From: Natronosalvus rutilus
GTDB lineage: Archaea > Halobacteriota > Halobacteria > Halobacteriales > Natrialbaceae
Assembly (NCBI RefSeq): GCF_024204665.1
Contig: NZ_CP100355.1
Coordinates: forward strand, 310,001-374,000
DNA length: 64,000 nucleotides
Reading direction: 5' to 3'
Shown here: piece after piece, positions 25,170-34,301 of the stretch
How the letters are laid out: every line of letters begins with the position of its first letter
How positions within the stretch are numbered: position 1 is the stretch's first letter
Notes under the pieces: model-generated
What the model saw: the letters and a program-made list of their open reading frames with translations, nothing else
The model's database searches: none
Told to the model about the DNA's origin: nothing
Program-made: the position numbers and the translations under genes

Positions 25170-25613
25170 TCACTCTCGAGGCGAATCGTCCACCGGCATC
25201 TCCCTGTCGTGGGTCGTCACTGGAACGATCACGGAGCCCGGCGGCGCGTCGGTCACCGTCGCCGCCACCGTCGTCTCCTCGAGGTCGGTGTCAGACTCGA
25301 GGAACTCGTAGCCGTCGTCCGTCTCGACGGCGACCGCGACGTCGGTCGGACTGGCCCCCGGCGGTAGTTCCGAGGGGTCGTACGGGAGTTCGACGCGGCA
25401 GGCCACGAGTCCCTCGACTTCGTCGACGGCGTACAGTTCGACCGGATCGCCCAGGGCGCCGGGCGGGGCCTCGACGTCGGACTCAGCCTCGACGATATCG
25501 ACGGCGTCGGGGACCGAGGAGGCGACCAGTTCGAGGCGAGCGGTCGTTCCGGGAGCGGTCCGCTCGAGTGTCCGTTCGACGATGTCCTGCGGATCGTAGC
25601 CGGGAATGGGCAT
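25170..25613 (-). CDS. Haloarchaeal hypothetical protein (147 aa)
   Basis: Soluble, acidic protein starting MPIPGYDPQDIVERTLE. It is dominated by beta-type segments and proline/glycine turns (VELPYDPSELPPGASPTD near 75-92, and TDAPPGSVIVPVTTHDRE near 119-136), with no cysteine or catalytic motif. The two copies of an APPGA/APPGS phrase hint at internal repeats. Next to a UspA gene on the same strand, 72 bp away. No function proposed. Confidence 0.7.
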   Translation of the reverse strand: MPIPGYDPQDIVERTLERTAPGTTARLELVASSVPDAVDIVEAESDVEAPPGALGDPVELYAVDEVEGLVACRVELPYDPSELPPGASPTDVAVAVETDDGYEFLESDTDLEETTVAATVTDAPPGSVIVPVTTHDREMPVDDSPRE

Positions 25614-25684
25614 GGGCTAACGTTCGAGCGTCATCGCTGTAGTTCCTCGGCGTGCTATCGCGTGGTCGGCTTCCGCGACCGTAG

Positions 25685-26143
25685 TCAGACCGACAGCACC
25701 GGCTGACTCGCGTACGAGAGGACGTACTCGGCGGCCTTCTCGAGGACCTCCGTCGGCGCGTCGGTCACCGACTCGCGCGGGAGCACGATGAAGTCGGCGT
25801 CGACGGACTCTGCGGCGTCGAGGACGACGCTTCCGGGATGGCGCGTCTTGACCGACGACGAGAAGCCGTGAGCCGTCGACATCGAGAACGAGACGTCGTA
25901 GGCGTCGGTCACGCCCGCGACCTCCTCGAGGAAGCCCTGGGTGTTCTCGGCGACGTCGGTCTCGGAGACGACGCCCGAATCCATGCCGTGAACGACCTCC
26001 CGTCCGAGGACGAACAGGACGTGGACGGTGGCGTCGTATCGGTCGGCGATGGCGACGGCGTACTCGACGGCGGTGGCGGAGTCCTCGCTGCCGTCGACCG
26101 GGGCGAGCACGGTGTCGACGGTGAGCGGATCGCTGACGTCCAT
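25685..26143 (-). CDS. UspA-family universal stress protein
   Basis: 152 aa from the ATG at 26143 (MDVSDPLTVDTVLAPVDGSED). The N-terminal VLAPVDGS strand and acidic residue is the UspA start. The C-terminal region (DFIVLPRES...YVLSYASQPVLSV) follows the fold but lacks the G-x2-G-x9-G-S/T ATP-binding loop, so this copy probably does not bind ATP. The divergent neighbour is a second UspA with an intact loop, and the pair is about 210 bp apart. Role probably in stress or membrane-partner regulation, not determinable. Confidence 0.85.
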   Translation of the reverse strand: MDVSDPLTVDTVLAPVDGSEDSATAVEYAVAIADRYDATVHVLFVLGREVVHGMDSGVVSETDVAENTQGFLEEVAGVTDAYDVSFSMSTAHGFSSSVKTRHPGSVVLDAAESVDADFIVLPRESVTDAPTEVLEKAAEYVLSYASQPVLSV

Positions 26144-26353
26144 ACGGTTAGTGGGCGTGCCGATGGCAAAAAACCAACCGTCTCTACGCTCGGGCAATCG
26201 TCCGTCGACCGCGGTGTCGAGACACGCGGTCCGTCACTCAGATATCGAGACGCGCCGTCTACTCGAGGCGTCGGTTCCGACCGATCGATTCCGACCGAAC
26301 GAGACCCGCGCCGTTCGAATGCGTTTATAGGCTCGGAGGGGAAACGTACGACC

Positions 26354-26824
26354 ATGTTCGACACGGTCGTCGTCGCGACGGACGGGTCCGAGAGCGTCGA
26401 GCGCGCCGTCGAGGTCGGCATCGACCTCGCCGCCCGGTTCGGCGCCGACGTACACGCCCTCTCGGTCGTCGACGCCAGCGAAGTCGACGCCTCGCCCGAA
26501 CAGCTCCGCGAGGAGCTCCGAACCGCCCTCGAGACCCACGCCGAAGGTGCGCTCTCGAGCGTTCGCGACGAGGCTGGTCCCGGAATCACGACCGCGGTCC
26601 GAGAAGGGCGTCCGGCCCCCGAAATTGTCGCGTACGCGCGCGAGCAAGACGCCGATCTGATCGTCACCGGCACGCGCGGTCGCCACGGCGAGAACCGCCT
26701 GCTGCTGGGGAGCGTCGCCGAGCGCGTCGTCCGCACGTCACCGATTCCGGTCCTGACGGTCAGACAGCTCCCCGACGCGGAAGGCGAGGAGACGGCTGCC
26801 GGGAGCAGTCAGGCGACGACATGA
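26354..26824 (+). CDS. UspA-family universal stress protein (ATP-binding type)
   Basis: 156 aa from the ATG at 26354. TATA-like CGTTTATAGG lies about 28 bp upstream, so the mRNA is leaderless. Starts TVVVATDGSESVERAVEVG, and near residues 116-133 carries GTRGRHGENRLLLGSVAE, which matches the G-x2-G-x9-G-S nucleotide loop. The end PIPVLTVR is typical. Unlike its divergent neighbour it should bind ATP. The last 15 residues are an acidic tail. It lies 54 bp upstream of the DHH phosphoesterase gene in the same direction. Confidence 0.9.
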   Translation: MFDTVVVATDGSESVERAVEVGIDLAARFGADVHALSVVDASEVDASPEQLREELRTALETHAEGALSSVRDEAGPGITTAVREGRPAPEIVAYAREQDADLIVTGTRGRHGENRLLLGSVAERVVRTSPIPVLTVRQLPDAEGEETAAGSSQATT

Positions 26825-26878
26825 ACGGACTCGAGCGACATCCGGCGGTTACTTCCCTCTCGCCCCCTCAGCAGGGGT

Positions 26879-28096
26879 ATGGACGCCGATCTCATCTCGA
26901 GTTCCGATCTCCCACTGGGTCGCAAATCCGTACTCCCGGGCACCGGCTTCTTCCTGCCCGACGACGTTGAGGACGGCCTCGAGGAGCAGAAAGCGCGGGC
27001 CGCCCTCGAGGGCGCCGAAGTCGCCGTCGTCGCGGACCCGGACGCCGACGGACTGGCCTGCGTGGCCATGATTCGCGAGGCGTACGACGACGTGCAGGTG
27101 GTTCCGGAGCCGCCGACGGACGACCAGGACGAGGAAGAAGGTGACGGGGTTGGTGAAGACGACCCCGATGCCGACCCCCTCGATGAACTCGAACCGACCC
27201 CTCACCGCGTCGCCTTGCTCCCCGCGAGCCCCCACAACGTCGAGGAGGCCCTCGAGCGCGTCGCCGCCTACGCCGAACCGGGAATCGACTGCTACGTCTG
27301 TGACCTCTGCCCTGATCGCTACGAGTACGTCGAGGACGAACTCGCGGCGCTGCTCGAGGTCTCCGGCGACATCTCGTGGTTCGACCACCACCAGTGGGAC
27401 GACGCCGTCGCCGCGGCGGTCAGGGACGCCGGCGTCGACCTCGTCGTCGGTGACTCCGAGGAGGAGTGTACCGCCGACGTGACCCTCCGGTCGCTCGCCT
27501 ACGACTTCGACGACAAGTACGAAACCCTCGCGGCGGTCACCCGCGACCACGACCTCTGGCTCCGCGAGGACCCGCGAAGCGACGACCTGGCCGACTACGC
27601 CTACTGGACGAACCCCGCGGAGTACGTCGAGGTCGTCAGGGAGTACGGCGTCGACTTCCCCGCGTGGGTGCACGAGTTCATCACCGAGCGCCGCGTCGAG
27701 AAGGAGGCCCTGATCGAGCAGGCAGTCGGCCGTGCGAAGTTCCACGACGTCGGCGGCTACACCGTCGGCGTCACCTACGGCCGCTGTTCGCAGAACGAGG
27801 TCGCCGAGGCCATGCGCGAGGAAGGCGCCGACGCCTCCGTCGTCGTCAAACCCGCCGGGTCGGCCTCGATCCGCGGCACCGACGAATTCGACCGCTGTCA
27901 CGAGGTTGCGGGACGGGTCAACGGTGGCGGCCACCCGAAGGCCGCAGGCTGCAAGCCCGACATCTACGACGACATGCTCGACTACGCCCACCACTGGACG
28001 ACCCGTGGCGCGGTCACCAAACAGGTCATTCTCGAGGCGTTCGAGGCCGTCGTCGAGAGTTCGAGCGGCGACGGCGAAGGCGAACTCGAGGAGTGA
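26879..28096 (+). CDS. DHH-family phosphoesterase (RecJ-like archaeal protein)
   Basis: 405 aa. VVADPDADGLA (near 50-60) is the first motif, with Asp in place of the usual first His of DHDADG. WFDHHQWD (about 163-170) is the DHH motif, and the DHHA1 domain ends with RVNGGGHPKAAG (near 340-351). Residues 78-105 are a very acidic insertion typical of halophiles. The enzyme should use a manganese pair to cleave phosphodiesters in nucleic acid ends or nucleotides. Archaeal relatives include RecJ-like proteins tied to replication (GAN) and others of unknown role; which class is not certain. Follows a UspA gene by 54 bp. Confidence 0.88.
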   Translation: MDADLISSSDLPLGRKSVLPGTGFFLPDDVEDGLEEQKARAALEGAEVAVVADPDADGLACVAMIREAYDDVQVVPEPPTDDQDEEEGDGVGEDDPDADPLDELEPTPHRVALLPASPHNVEEALERVAAYAEPGIDCYVCDLCPDRYEYVEDELAALLEVSGDISWFDHHQWDDAVAAAVRDAGVDLVVGDSEEECTADVTLRSLAYDFDDKYETLAAVTRDHDLWLREDPRSDDLADYAYWTNPAEYVEVVREYGVDFPAWVHEFITERRVEKEALIEQAVGRAKFHDVGGYTVGVTYGRCSQNEVAEAMREEGADASVVVKPAGSASIRGTDEFDRCHEVAGRVNGGGHPKAAGCKPDIYDDMLDYAHHWTTRGAVTKQVILEAFEAVVESSSGDGEGELEE

Positions 28097-28501
28097 ATCA
28101 GAGCGGGGCGATACGCTCCCCGCGTCGCCACGTGTACGGCTTTCCACCTTGTCGTTCCGTTCACGAGTTGGCGACCGGACACGCAGAATCCGCTTCGGTC
28201 GCGAGTTCTCCTCCCTCGCGGAACTACCCGAGGACGGCGAGGTCGTCGCTTCGGAGCCCGATTCGAAGACACACAGCGAGCCAAACGTATCGAAGTAAGT
28301 TCGTCGTGGAGCGACGCGTGCTGGTCCACCAATCTGACGATGAACGCGCGGTAAAGCGGAGAAACGTTGGCCGTCGTTCGGGTTGCCTGCCACGTGTACA
28401 ACCGTGGTAACTCAGGGTTACAGCCCCGGTTTTCGTCCTCCCGACGGGTGCAAGCACCGCCGTTATCCTCGACTGGGCAACAGGTCCGGACGGAGTTCAT
28501 C
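28097..28501. other. 405-bp spacer with weak terminator-like hairpin
   Basis: Just after the DHH stop, GCGGGG (28103-28108) and CCCCGC (28118-28123) can pair, but no T-tract follows, so termination is doubtful. No open frame on either strand looks like a gene. A promoter for the SPW-repeat gene must lie at the right end, but no clear TATA is visible there. Confidence 0.5.
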
Positions 28502-28939
28502 ATGAGCGATACACCAACAGACACCGAACCGGCCGGTCGTCGCGAAGCCGCGCGAAATACCATAAACACGGACGTCATGCAATGGCTGAGTGCTCTAGTC
28601 GCACTGATCGGCCTATACGTCGTCGCGTCGCCCTTCATCTTCGAGGCCACGGACGCAGCGGCGTGGAACGACACGCTCGTCGGCACGGCGATTTTCCTGC
28701 TCGCCGGGTACAACTTCTACCGGCTCTCGAGGGATCGACTGGCGAGCGTCGGCGCCGCGTCGCTGACTGTCCTGCTCGGCCTGTGGCTGTTGATCGCGCC
28801 CTCGTTCATCGAGATGGGAAGTGATCAACTCGCGACCGGTACCGCCATTTCCGGCGCGCTCGTGGCCCTCCTCTCGGCGTACAACGCGTACGCCAACAAC
28901 AAGGCCGACGCGCCCGATCGCGCTCGTGCTCGCGCCTGA
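28502..28939 (+). CDS. SPW-repeat membrane protein
   Basis: 145 aa from the ATG at 28502. Four hydrophobic segments occur after an N-terminal polar region of about 25 residues. Two related blocks, LIGLYVVASPFIFE (about 36-49) and LLGLWLLIAPSFIE (about 90-103), each followed by a W- or Q-containing linker and another span, fit the SPW-repeat layout (Ser-Pro-Trp variants). The family is membrane-embedded with unknown function. The segment WNDTLVGTAIFLLAG is repeated in relaxed form as DQLATGTAISGALVA. A longer upstream extension lacks coding character. Confidence 0.82.
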   Translation: MSDTPTDTEPAGRREAARNTINTDVMQWLSALVALIGLYVVASPFIFEATDAAAWNDTLVGTAIFLLAGYNFYRLSRDRLASVGAASLTVLLGLWLLIAPSFIEMGSDQLATGTAISGALVALLSAYNAYANNKADAPDRARARA

Positions 28940-29170
28940 GACGGTCAGTCTTCTGTTTTGGTAGACGAATAGTAATTTCGGCTGCGAGTGTGCGTTTCCT
29001 CATCGATACGTCCAGGAAGCAGGTTGAGACAGCGGAAGTGTTCGTAGCAGACTATAGTTTCTATATCAAAGCTCGAGTCGACTCGACCCGCTCGAGTAGG
29101 GCATCGAAGCCACGCGACGAGTGAAAGAATAGCGACCGCAAAGCGAGTCGGGAAGCGGGAGTCGAACCAA

Positions 29171-29749
29171 CTACGGGGCTTCGTTCGTCTCGATCGAGAA
29201 CTCCCCGCGCGGGTAGCCGACGCACGTGAGGACGTATCCCTCACCCATCTCGTTCTCGTCGAGCATCTGCTGGTTGTCGTGTTCGATGAGTTCGTTCGCG
29301 TCACCCGAAATCTTGGCCGAACAGGAGACGCAACTGCCCTCGCGGCAGGCGTAGGGCAGGTCCCAGCCCTGGTCTTCGCCCTGGTCGAGTAGCGGTTCGT
29401 TGTTCGCGACTTCGATCGTCTCGCCTTCCTTGACCCACTCGACCTCGTAGTATTCGATTTCGTCCTCGGGAATGTCCCCGGGTCCGGATGCGGCTTCGCT
29501 CTCGCCCTCACCTCCCTCGAGTTCGGCGCCTGCTTCGCCGCCGACGGCTGCGACGGCGCCACCGCCGCCGATAGACCGGTTCATCGGCTCCGGGAAGTCC
29601 GTTTCGGGGACGCTCTTCGCACGGTGTTCGAGGACGTCCTGGGAGATGTCCTCGGTCGGGCGCCACGGGGTCCCGCGGGCGAGGTGAAGCACGGTCGCCC
29701 CGAGGGTCAGGGTGAGCCCGATGATGAGCCCCATCTGGCTGTAGTCCAT
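29171..29749 (-). CDS. Membrane-anchored 2Fe-2S ferredoxin
   Basis: 192 aa. Residues 6-24 are one hydrophobic span, and residues 55-95 are a Gly/Glu-rich flexible linker. From 98 to 192 runs a plant-type ferredoxin domain with Cys135, Cys140, Cys143 and Cys176 (CREGSCVSC, then VLTC), binding one 2Fe-2S cluster. The anchor places an electron carrier at the cytoplasmic side of the membrane. The soluble haloarchaeal ferredoxins have the same domain without a span. The redox partner is not visible; tgtA downstream is transcribed the same way but is unrelated in function. Confidence 0.9.
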   Translation of the reverse strand: MDYSQMGLIIGLTLTLGATVLHLARGTPWRPTEDISQDVLEHRAKSVPETDFPEPMNRSIGGGGAVAAVGGEAGAELEGGEGESEAASGPGDIPEDEIEYYEVEWVKEGETIEVANNEPLLDQGEDQGWDLPYACREGSCVSCSAKISGDANELIEHDNQQMLDENEMGEGYVLTCVGYPRGEFSIETNEAP

Positions 29750-29834
29750 ATGCGTGGGATTTGGGTGCAGTGATTTATGTGTGTTGTTCTTTCCTCGAAC
29801 GGTATTCCGACGGCTCGTCTCGTCGCCGACGGGA

Positions 29835-31322
29835 TCAGCGCGGCGGACGATCGGTCGTCAGGTCGAGACACTGCACGTTCCCGGGCACCGACTCGAGGAC
29901 GCTCGCCGGCCAGTGGCGGTGGCCCAGCGTGAACGCGCTGTCGGGGTTGGCATCGGCTAGTCGGGCGATCCCCGCGGCCGCCGCCTCGAGGGCCGCCCGA
30001 TCCCGGCGGTCGGGCACCTCGGCCGCGAGCGGGTAGGTTCGCGAGAGTGCCCGCGGGAAGGGACCGAAGGGGGGCAGGACGCGCCAGGAGGCGTCGTACC
30101 GGTCCTCGCTCGAGGCGTCGCCCTCGGTGAGGAAGACGGAGTCCGGCACGTCGAGGCGCTCGAGCCGGCGGTGGTGGCGCAGGACTTCCGGGCGGCGGGC
30201 GCTCTCGTGGGAGGTGTAGAAGAACGTCCCCTTCGAGATGGGGTCGGTCCGCTCGAGTTGCTCGGCGTGGTCGAGCAGGGCGCGGTAGCCGTCGAGCATC
30301 GTCGGATGTGAACGAGCGCGCTGTTCGACCAGCTCGAGGAGGCGACCCGCGCGGATCGCGTCCTTGATCCGGCGGATTTCGGCGAAGCTGACGTGGAGGT
30401 TGTGTTCAGCGAGGGCGGTCTCGCGGGCGTCGTCGTCCAGTGCGGACAGGCTGTCGGGGTCGTGGCTCGTACAGATGGGGCAGGGACAGGGCAGGTGCGT
30501 CAGGTCGTCGAGGTGGCGCGTCCCCCAGACGGTGAGGTAGCGGTCGTCGCGGGCGTAGAGTGCGTAGGCGGCGGAGTCGAAGAGGTCGCAGCCGATGGCG
30601 GTCGCGAGGGCGAACATCATGGGGTGGCCCGCTCCGAAGAGGTGGACCGGCGCGTCGGCACCCAGTCCTCGCTTCGCGGCGGCCACGACATCGACCATGT
30701 CGTCGTATCGATAGTCGTTCATCAGCGGGACGACCGCGCCCACGGGAAACACGTCGAGGTCGGTTTCGTCGGCGTGTCGGCCCGCCCGCTCGCGCAGGTC
30801 GGGATAGGTCGAGCCCTGGACGGGTGCGTTGACGAGCATATCGCCGGTGTCGACGGCTTCGGCGGCCTCGAGGCGCTCCTGGGTGGTCTCGAGTTCCGTC
30901 TCGGCACGCTCGCGGGAGACGTCCGGCGGGGTCGGGATGTCCACGGGCGTCCCGATGTCAGAGCCGATCGCGTGCTGGAACTCGAGGATTTCCTCGGTCG
31001 TGACGGAGATGTCGCCGTATTCGGACAGCTGGAAGGAGCCGGAGTCGGTCATGATCGCACCGTCGAAATCCAGGAGGTCGTGGAGGCCGTCCTCGAGCGC
31101 CTGCTCGCGGACGTCCTGGCTGTTGTGGATGATGTAGGCGTTGGTGATCAGAATCTCCGCGCCGAAGTCCTCGCCCAGGCGGCCCGGCTCGATGGTGTCC
31201 AGGTGGGGGTTGATGACGGGGAGCAACGCCGGCGTCTCGACCGTGGTGTTGGCCCGCGGGACCGTCAACTCGCCGAGGCGGCCGCCGGCGTCCGTCGTCC
31301 GGATTTCGAAGCACTCGCGCAT
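29835..31322 (-). CDS. tgtA: tRNA-guanine(15) transglycosylase (archaeosine synthesis)
   Basis: 495 aa. Starts [15 protein letters not shown], then NPHLDTIEP, the active-site [11 protein letters not shown] (about 91-101) and [10 protein letters not shown], followed by [14 protein letters not shown] and a CPCPIC cysteine cluster (about 270-275) that binds zinc. It exchanges guanine-15 of tRNA for preQ0, the first step to archaeosine. The C-terminal part ([18 protein letters not shown] and later) is longer than bacterial Tgt, with an archaeal extension but no complete PUA. It sits downstream of a ferredoxin gene in the same direction. Firm call. Confidence 0.95.
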   Translation of the reverse strand: MRECFEIRTTDAGGRLGELTVPRANTTVETPALLPVINPHLDTIEPGRLGEDFGAEILITNAYIIHNSQDVREQALEDGLHDLLDFDGAIMTDSGSFQLSEYGDISVTTEEILEFQHAIGSDIGTPVDIPTPPDVSRERAETELETTQERLEAAEAVDTGDMLVNAPVQGSTYPDLRERAGRHADETDLDVFPVGAVVPLMNDYRYDDMVDVVAAAKRGLGADAPVHLFGAGHPMMFALATAIGCDLFDSAAYALYARDDRYLTVWGTRHLDDLTHLPCPCPICTSHDPDSLSALDDDARETALAEHNLHVSFAEIRRIKDAIRAGRLLELVEQRARSHPTMLDGYRALLDHAEQLERTDPISKGTFFYTSHESARRPEVLRHHRRLERLDVPDSVFLTEGDASSEDRYDASWRVLPPFGPFPRALSRTYPLAAEVPDRRDRAALEAAAAGIARLADANPDSAFTLGHRHWPASVLESVPGNVQCLDLTTDRPPR

Positions 31323-31569
31323 CGACCGAGTGTTGGCGAGCGCGCCGGTAAACGTTCCGTTCCGGATCGTCAGGACGAAGTCGGCCCGTCTAAACAGCGA
31401 GCCAATCCGTCGTCGCTCTCCTCACTGTTTCGGGTGAGCGCACTCGGATACGTCGTTGCTGCTAAAACATCATTATCGGATAGATCGATGGGACAGCACC
31501 GATTTCCCTCGAAGAAATCTCGTAACAGTCTCCTCGTTTTACGCCGGCCGTCAGTGACAGACAGGTGTC

Positions 31570-32652
31570 ATGGTTTTACGAACACACACTCTGGGCGTCA
31601 TCTTCGTCGCAGTACTGGTCGCCGTCGCGTTCGGTGGCGGCCCTGCATTGGCGGGTGCGACGACGGGCGTGAGTGCGGATGACGCGACAACAGAACACGT
31701 GAACGTATCGATCGAGAACGTACAGGTCGGAACCCTCGAACTCGAGAACGTCACCTTCGAGAACGTGACGATCGAGGAGCTCAATGTCGAGAACCTGAAC
31801 GTCACGGGGGACGAACTCGAGCAAGCGCTCGACGGGAACGAGACGAACGAATCGGGGACTAACGACACTGATACGGAGATGGACACCGGCACCCAGGAGA
31901 CAACCATTTCGGATATCGAGATCGAATCACTCCAGCTCGAGAACGTCTCGATGACCGATCTCAGTTTCGAGGAGGATGGAGTAGCCGGCGGTGATGGCGT
32001 TGACACCGACAACGCGACTGACGACAACCTCACCGACGACAACACGACTGACGACAACCTCACAGATGACGGCAACGAGAGCGACATCGGGACCGACGAC
32101 CAGCAGGTCGTCGAACCGGATACCGACGAACTGGTCGTTCAAAACGCGACCATCGAGCAAATGAACGTCGGACAGTTTACTATCGAAGAACTCACCGTCG
32201 AGGAGAGCGGTGAAGGCATCATCGATCGAATCGGCGGCTTCTTCGAGGGGCTGTTAGGCGGCGGCGAGGAAGAGACGGATACAAACGAGACTGACGTCGG
32301 CAACGAAACCGACGACAACGAGACGGATGCCGGCCAGGCGGGAGAGCAGAACACGCAGGAGATCGAGGATCTCACTATCGAAACGTTCGACATCGATGAG
32401 TTGACCTTCGAATCGATGACCATCCAGTCGCTCGAGAGCGGTGACGAGACTGAAACCGACGACAACGAAACCGACCAGGATATGGACGGCACCGGAACCA
32501 GTGAAACGGTCGAATACGTCTCCGCAAGCGAGGTAACCGTCGAGAACTCCGCCGCCGAAACGGTTACCCTCGGCGACACCAGCGAACTCGAGGAGGCGCT
32601 CGAGGAAGACGACGCTAACGAAACCGGCATGAACGAGACGGAAACCGACTAG
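31570..32652 (+). CDS. Secreted pentapeptide-periodic protein with many N-glycosylation sites
   Basis: 360 aa. The signal peptide MVLRTHTLGVIFVAVLVAVA is followed by an Ala-rich cleavage area near residue 28. The mature protein has blocks with five-residue periodicity, for example VTFEN VTIEE LNVEN LNVTG and later QNATI EQMNV and FDIDE LTFES MTIQS, separated by Asp/Asn/Thr-rich disordered linkers. I count about 20 N-x-S/T sequons. The strict hydrophobic-every-five pattern suggests a right-handed quadrilateral coil like pentapeptide-repeat proteins. A TATA-like CGTTTTACG is about 30 bp upstream of the start. No known function. Confidence 0.8.
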   Translation: MVLRTHTLGVIFVAVLVAVAFGGGPALAGATTGVSADDATTEHVNVSIENVQVGTLELENVTFENVTIEELNVENLNVTGDELEQALDGNETNESGTNDTDTEMDTGTQETTISDIEIESLQLENVSMTDLSFEEDGVAGGDGVDTDNATDDNLTDDNTTDDNLTDDGNESDIGTDDQQVVEPDTDELVVQNATIEQMNVGQFTIEELTVEESGEGIIDRIGGFFEGLLGGGEEETDTNETDVGNETDDNETDAGQAGEQNTQEIEDLTIETFDIDELTFESMTIQSLESGDETETDDNETDQDMDGTGTSETVEYVSASEVTVENSAAETVTLGDTSELEEALEEDDANETGMNETETD

Positions 32653-32871
32653 CCTTCCCGCCGTTCCCGAGCTGAATTGAGCGCGCCACGTGGGCGTCAC
32701 CCGCTCACCTCGCGTTCGATTTTCTGAGCGCTCGAGCTTCGAGTATCGACAGCACTCCCTTCAACTCCCGGCACAGCCCTTCGATTCCACGCCGTTCGAT
32801 CCGCTCGAAACGGTCAGGTTGGGACGGACACCAGACCCGGAATTGATACCGAGTCCCCTCGTAACGCCGGT

Positions 32872-33159
32872 ATGTCCGACCGTTCCGTCTCGACCATCGA
32901 ATCAGCACTCGAGCGCGCGACCGATCTCGAGACCGACGAGGCGCTCGCGGTCCTCGAAGACGCGCACCGAAAGCTAGCGGACCTCGACGATTCGCAACTC
33001 CAGGAGGCGGACCTGGACGTCGACCTCGAGGGCCACACATCGCCTCGGGAAGCCCTGGAAACACGAATCGAGCAGCGGATTCGCGAAATCAAGAACCGCG
33101 ACGCCTACGACGGCGGCCTCGGGTCGGCGATGAACCCGGGCGACGACGACGCACCCTGA
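32872..33159 (+). CDS. Small haloarchaeal alpha-helical protein (95 aa)
   Basis: ATG at 32872, with a TTGATAC element near 32842 in the TATA position. Residues 5-75 are predicted almost entirely helical and could coil (ALERATDLETDEALAVLEDAHRKLADLDDSQLQEADLDVDLEG), and the last 15 residues are flexible. A Lys/Arg-containing segment EQRIREIKNRDAYDGG precedes the tail. No metal or catalytic motif. Not recognised, but well-spaced promoter and codon use support a gene. Confidence 0.72.
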   Translation: MSDRSVSTIESALERATDLETDEALAVLEDAHRKLADLDDSQLQEADLDVDLEGHTSPREALETRIEQRIREIKNRDAYDGGLGSAMNPGDDDAP

Positions 33160-33278
33160 GCCGTAGGATGGCCAAACCGCCTTCAGTCCTTTTCCGCTCT
33201 CGAGTGAACCCGAGCCGAAACCGGCAGCGCCGGCCGAACACCTAGCGTTTAATCACCCTGCCGACCCCAGAATCGGGT

Positions 33279-33953
33279 ATGCGAATCGCACTCCTCGGTG
33301 GGACCGGCGACATCGGCGAAGGACTGGCGCTGCGCTTTGCTCGGGACACCGACCACGAGATTCTGATCGGTTCTCGCGACCCGGAGAAGGCTCGAGACGC
33401 CGCCGACGCTTACGTCCAGGCGATCGAATCCGACTGCCCCGGCGGGGAGCCGACGGTCAAGGGCTTCGCCAACGAAATGGCGGCCGACCGCGCGGACGTC
33501 GTCGTCCTCGCGGTGCCGCCGTACCACGTCGGCGACACGGTCGAGGCGGTCGCCGAAAAACTCGACGCGGACTCGATTCTGGTTAGCCCCGCGGTCGGCA
33601 TGAAGGGCGACGAGGACGGCCTGCACTATCACCCGCCCGGAACCGGGAGCGTCACGGCGCTCGTCGCCCAGCGCGCCCCCGACGACGTGCCGATCGTCGG
33701 CGCGTTCCACAACCTCGCCGCCGCGAAACTGTCGAACCTCGAGGCCGACCTGGACGTCGACACCCTCGTCGTCGGCGACGACGCCTCGGCGAAAGAGACG
33801 GTGCGGCGACTGGCGACGGAGATCGACGGCCTCCGGGCGCTCGATGCCGGCCCCATCGCCAACGCACCCGAAGTCGAGAGCGTGACGCCGCTCGTAATCA
33901 ACGTCGCCCGGTACAACGAAGATATGCGCGACGTTGGTGTTCGATTCCACTGA
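33279..33953 (+). CDS. npdG: F420H2:NADP+ oxidoreductase (NADPH-dependent F420 reductase)
   Basis: 224 aa from the ATG at 33279, with TATA-like GTTTAATC 27 bp upstream. The N-terminus MRIALLGGTGDIGEGLALRF (GGTGDIG near 7-13) is the Rossmann loop, followed by ILIGSRDPEKA, where Ser-Arg contacts the NADP 2'-phosphate. Later, VDTLVVGDDASAKETVRRLATEI and NAPEVESVTPLVIN match the family. It moves hydride between F420H2 and NADP. F420 is used widely in haloarchaea. Stands alone here, with no operon partner. Confidence 0.92.
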   Translation: MRIALLGGTGDIGEGLALRFARDTDHEILIGSRDPEKARDAADAYVQAIESDCPGGEPTVKGFANEMAADRADVVVLAVPPYHVGDTVEAVAEKLDADSILVSPAVGMKGDEDGLHYHPPGTGSVTALVAQRAPDDVPIVGAFHNLAAAKLSNLEADLDVDTLVVGDDASAKETVRRLATEIDGLRALDAGPIANAPEVESVTPLVINVARYNEDMRDVGVRFH

Positions 33954-34301
33954 CCTGTACAGAGGAGCACTGGCACCGCTTCTCGAGGCGCCGATGAACG
34001 ATGGCGTCACGGTACTGATTCTCGACGAGCGGTCCTCGACCGCCGACACCAGGACCCTCACCGACGCGTACGCGTCGATGAATCGATCTTGAGACGGAGG
34101 ACGAAAAACCGATTTGGCCTGAGACGGAGGACGATACGATCACCGCCCTCCAGGCTTACCTCGAGCGCATCAGCGACGTCGACGTCCCGCTCGTCGATCG
34201 GAACGTACTCGTTCGTCACGGCGAAAAACGCGGAGAGAATCGTCCGTCCGAGCGACGAACCGATTTTCGGTCGCCCGGGCCTCAGCGCTCGGTCGCGGTC
34301 C
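33954..34301. other. 348-bp spacer with possible gene remnant
   Basis: This stretch separates npdG and the thioredoxin gene. A short minus-strand open frame (34058-34219) looks somewhat protein-like. TGAGACGGAGGACGA is repeated (34090-34104 and 34120-34134). No complete gene was found. Confidence 0.5.
34058..34219 (-). other. Short minus-strand open frame, possible gene fragment (53 aa)
   Basis: From a GTG at 34219 the frame reads VTNEYVPIDERDVDVADALE and ends with an Arg/Lys-rich tail (RFFVLRLKIDSSTRTRR). The acidic start and basic end are unusual for a haloarchaeal protein. It has no start context, so it is probably the tail of a decayed gene rather than a live one. No family recognised. 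Confidence 0.25.

Noticed and set aside
26849-28393. A 514-codon open frame on the minus strand opposite the DHH phosphoesterase gene
   Set aside because: It is the antisense of a clear DHH gene; its product is Arg/Val/Gly-rich without motifs, as expected in high-G+C DNA.
29150-29170. A T-arm-like word (AGTCGAACC) near the ferredoxin stop, considered as a tRNA fragment
   Set aside because: The T-stem does not pair on the 5' side and no anticodon arm is found.
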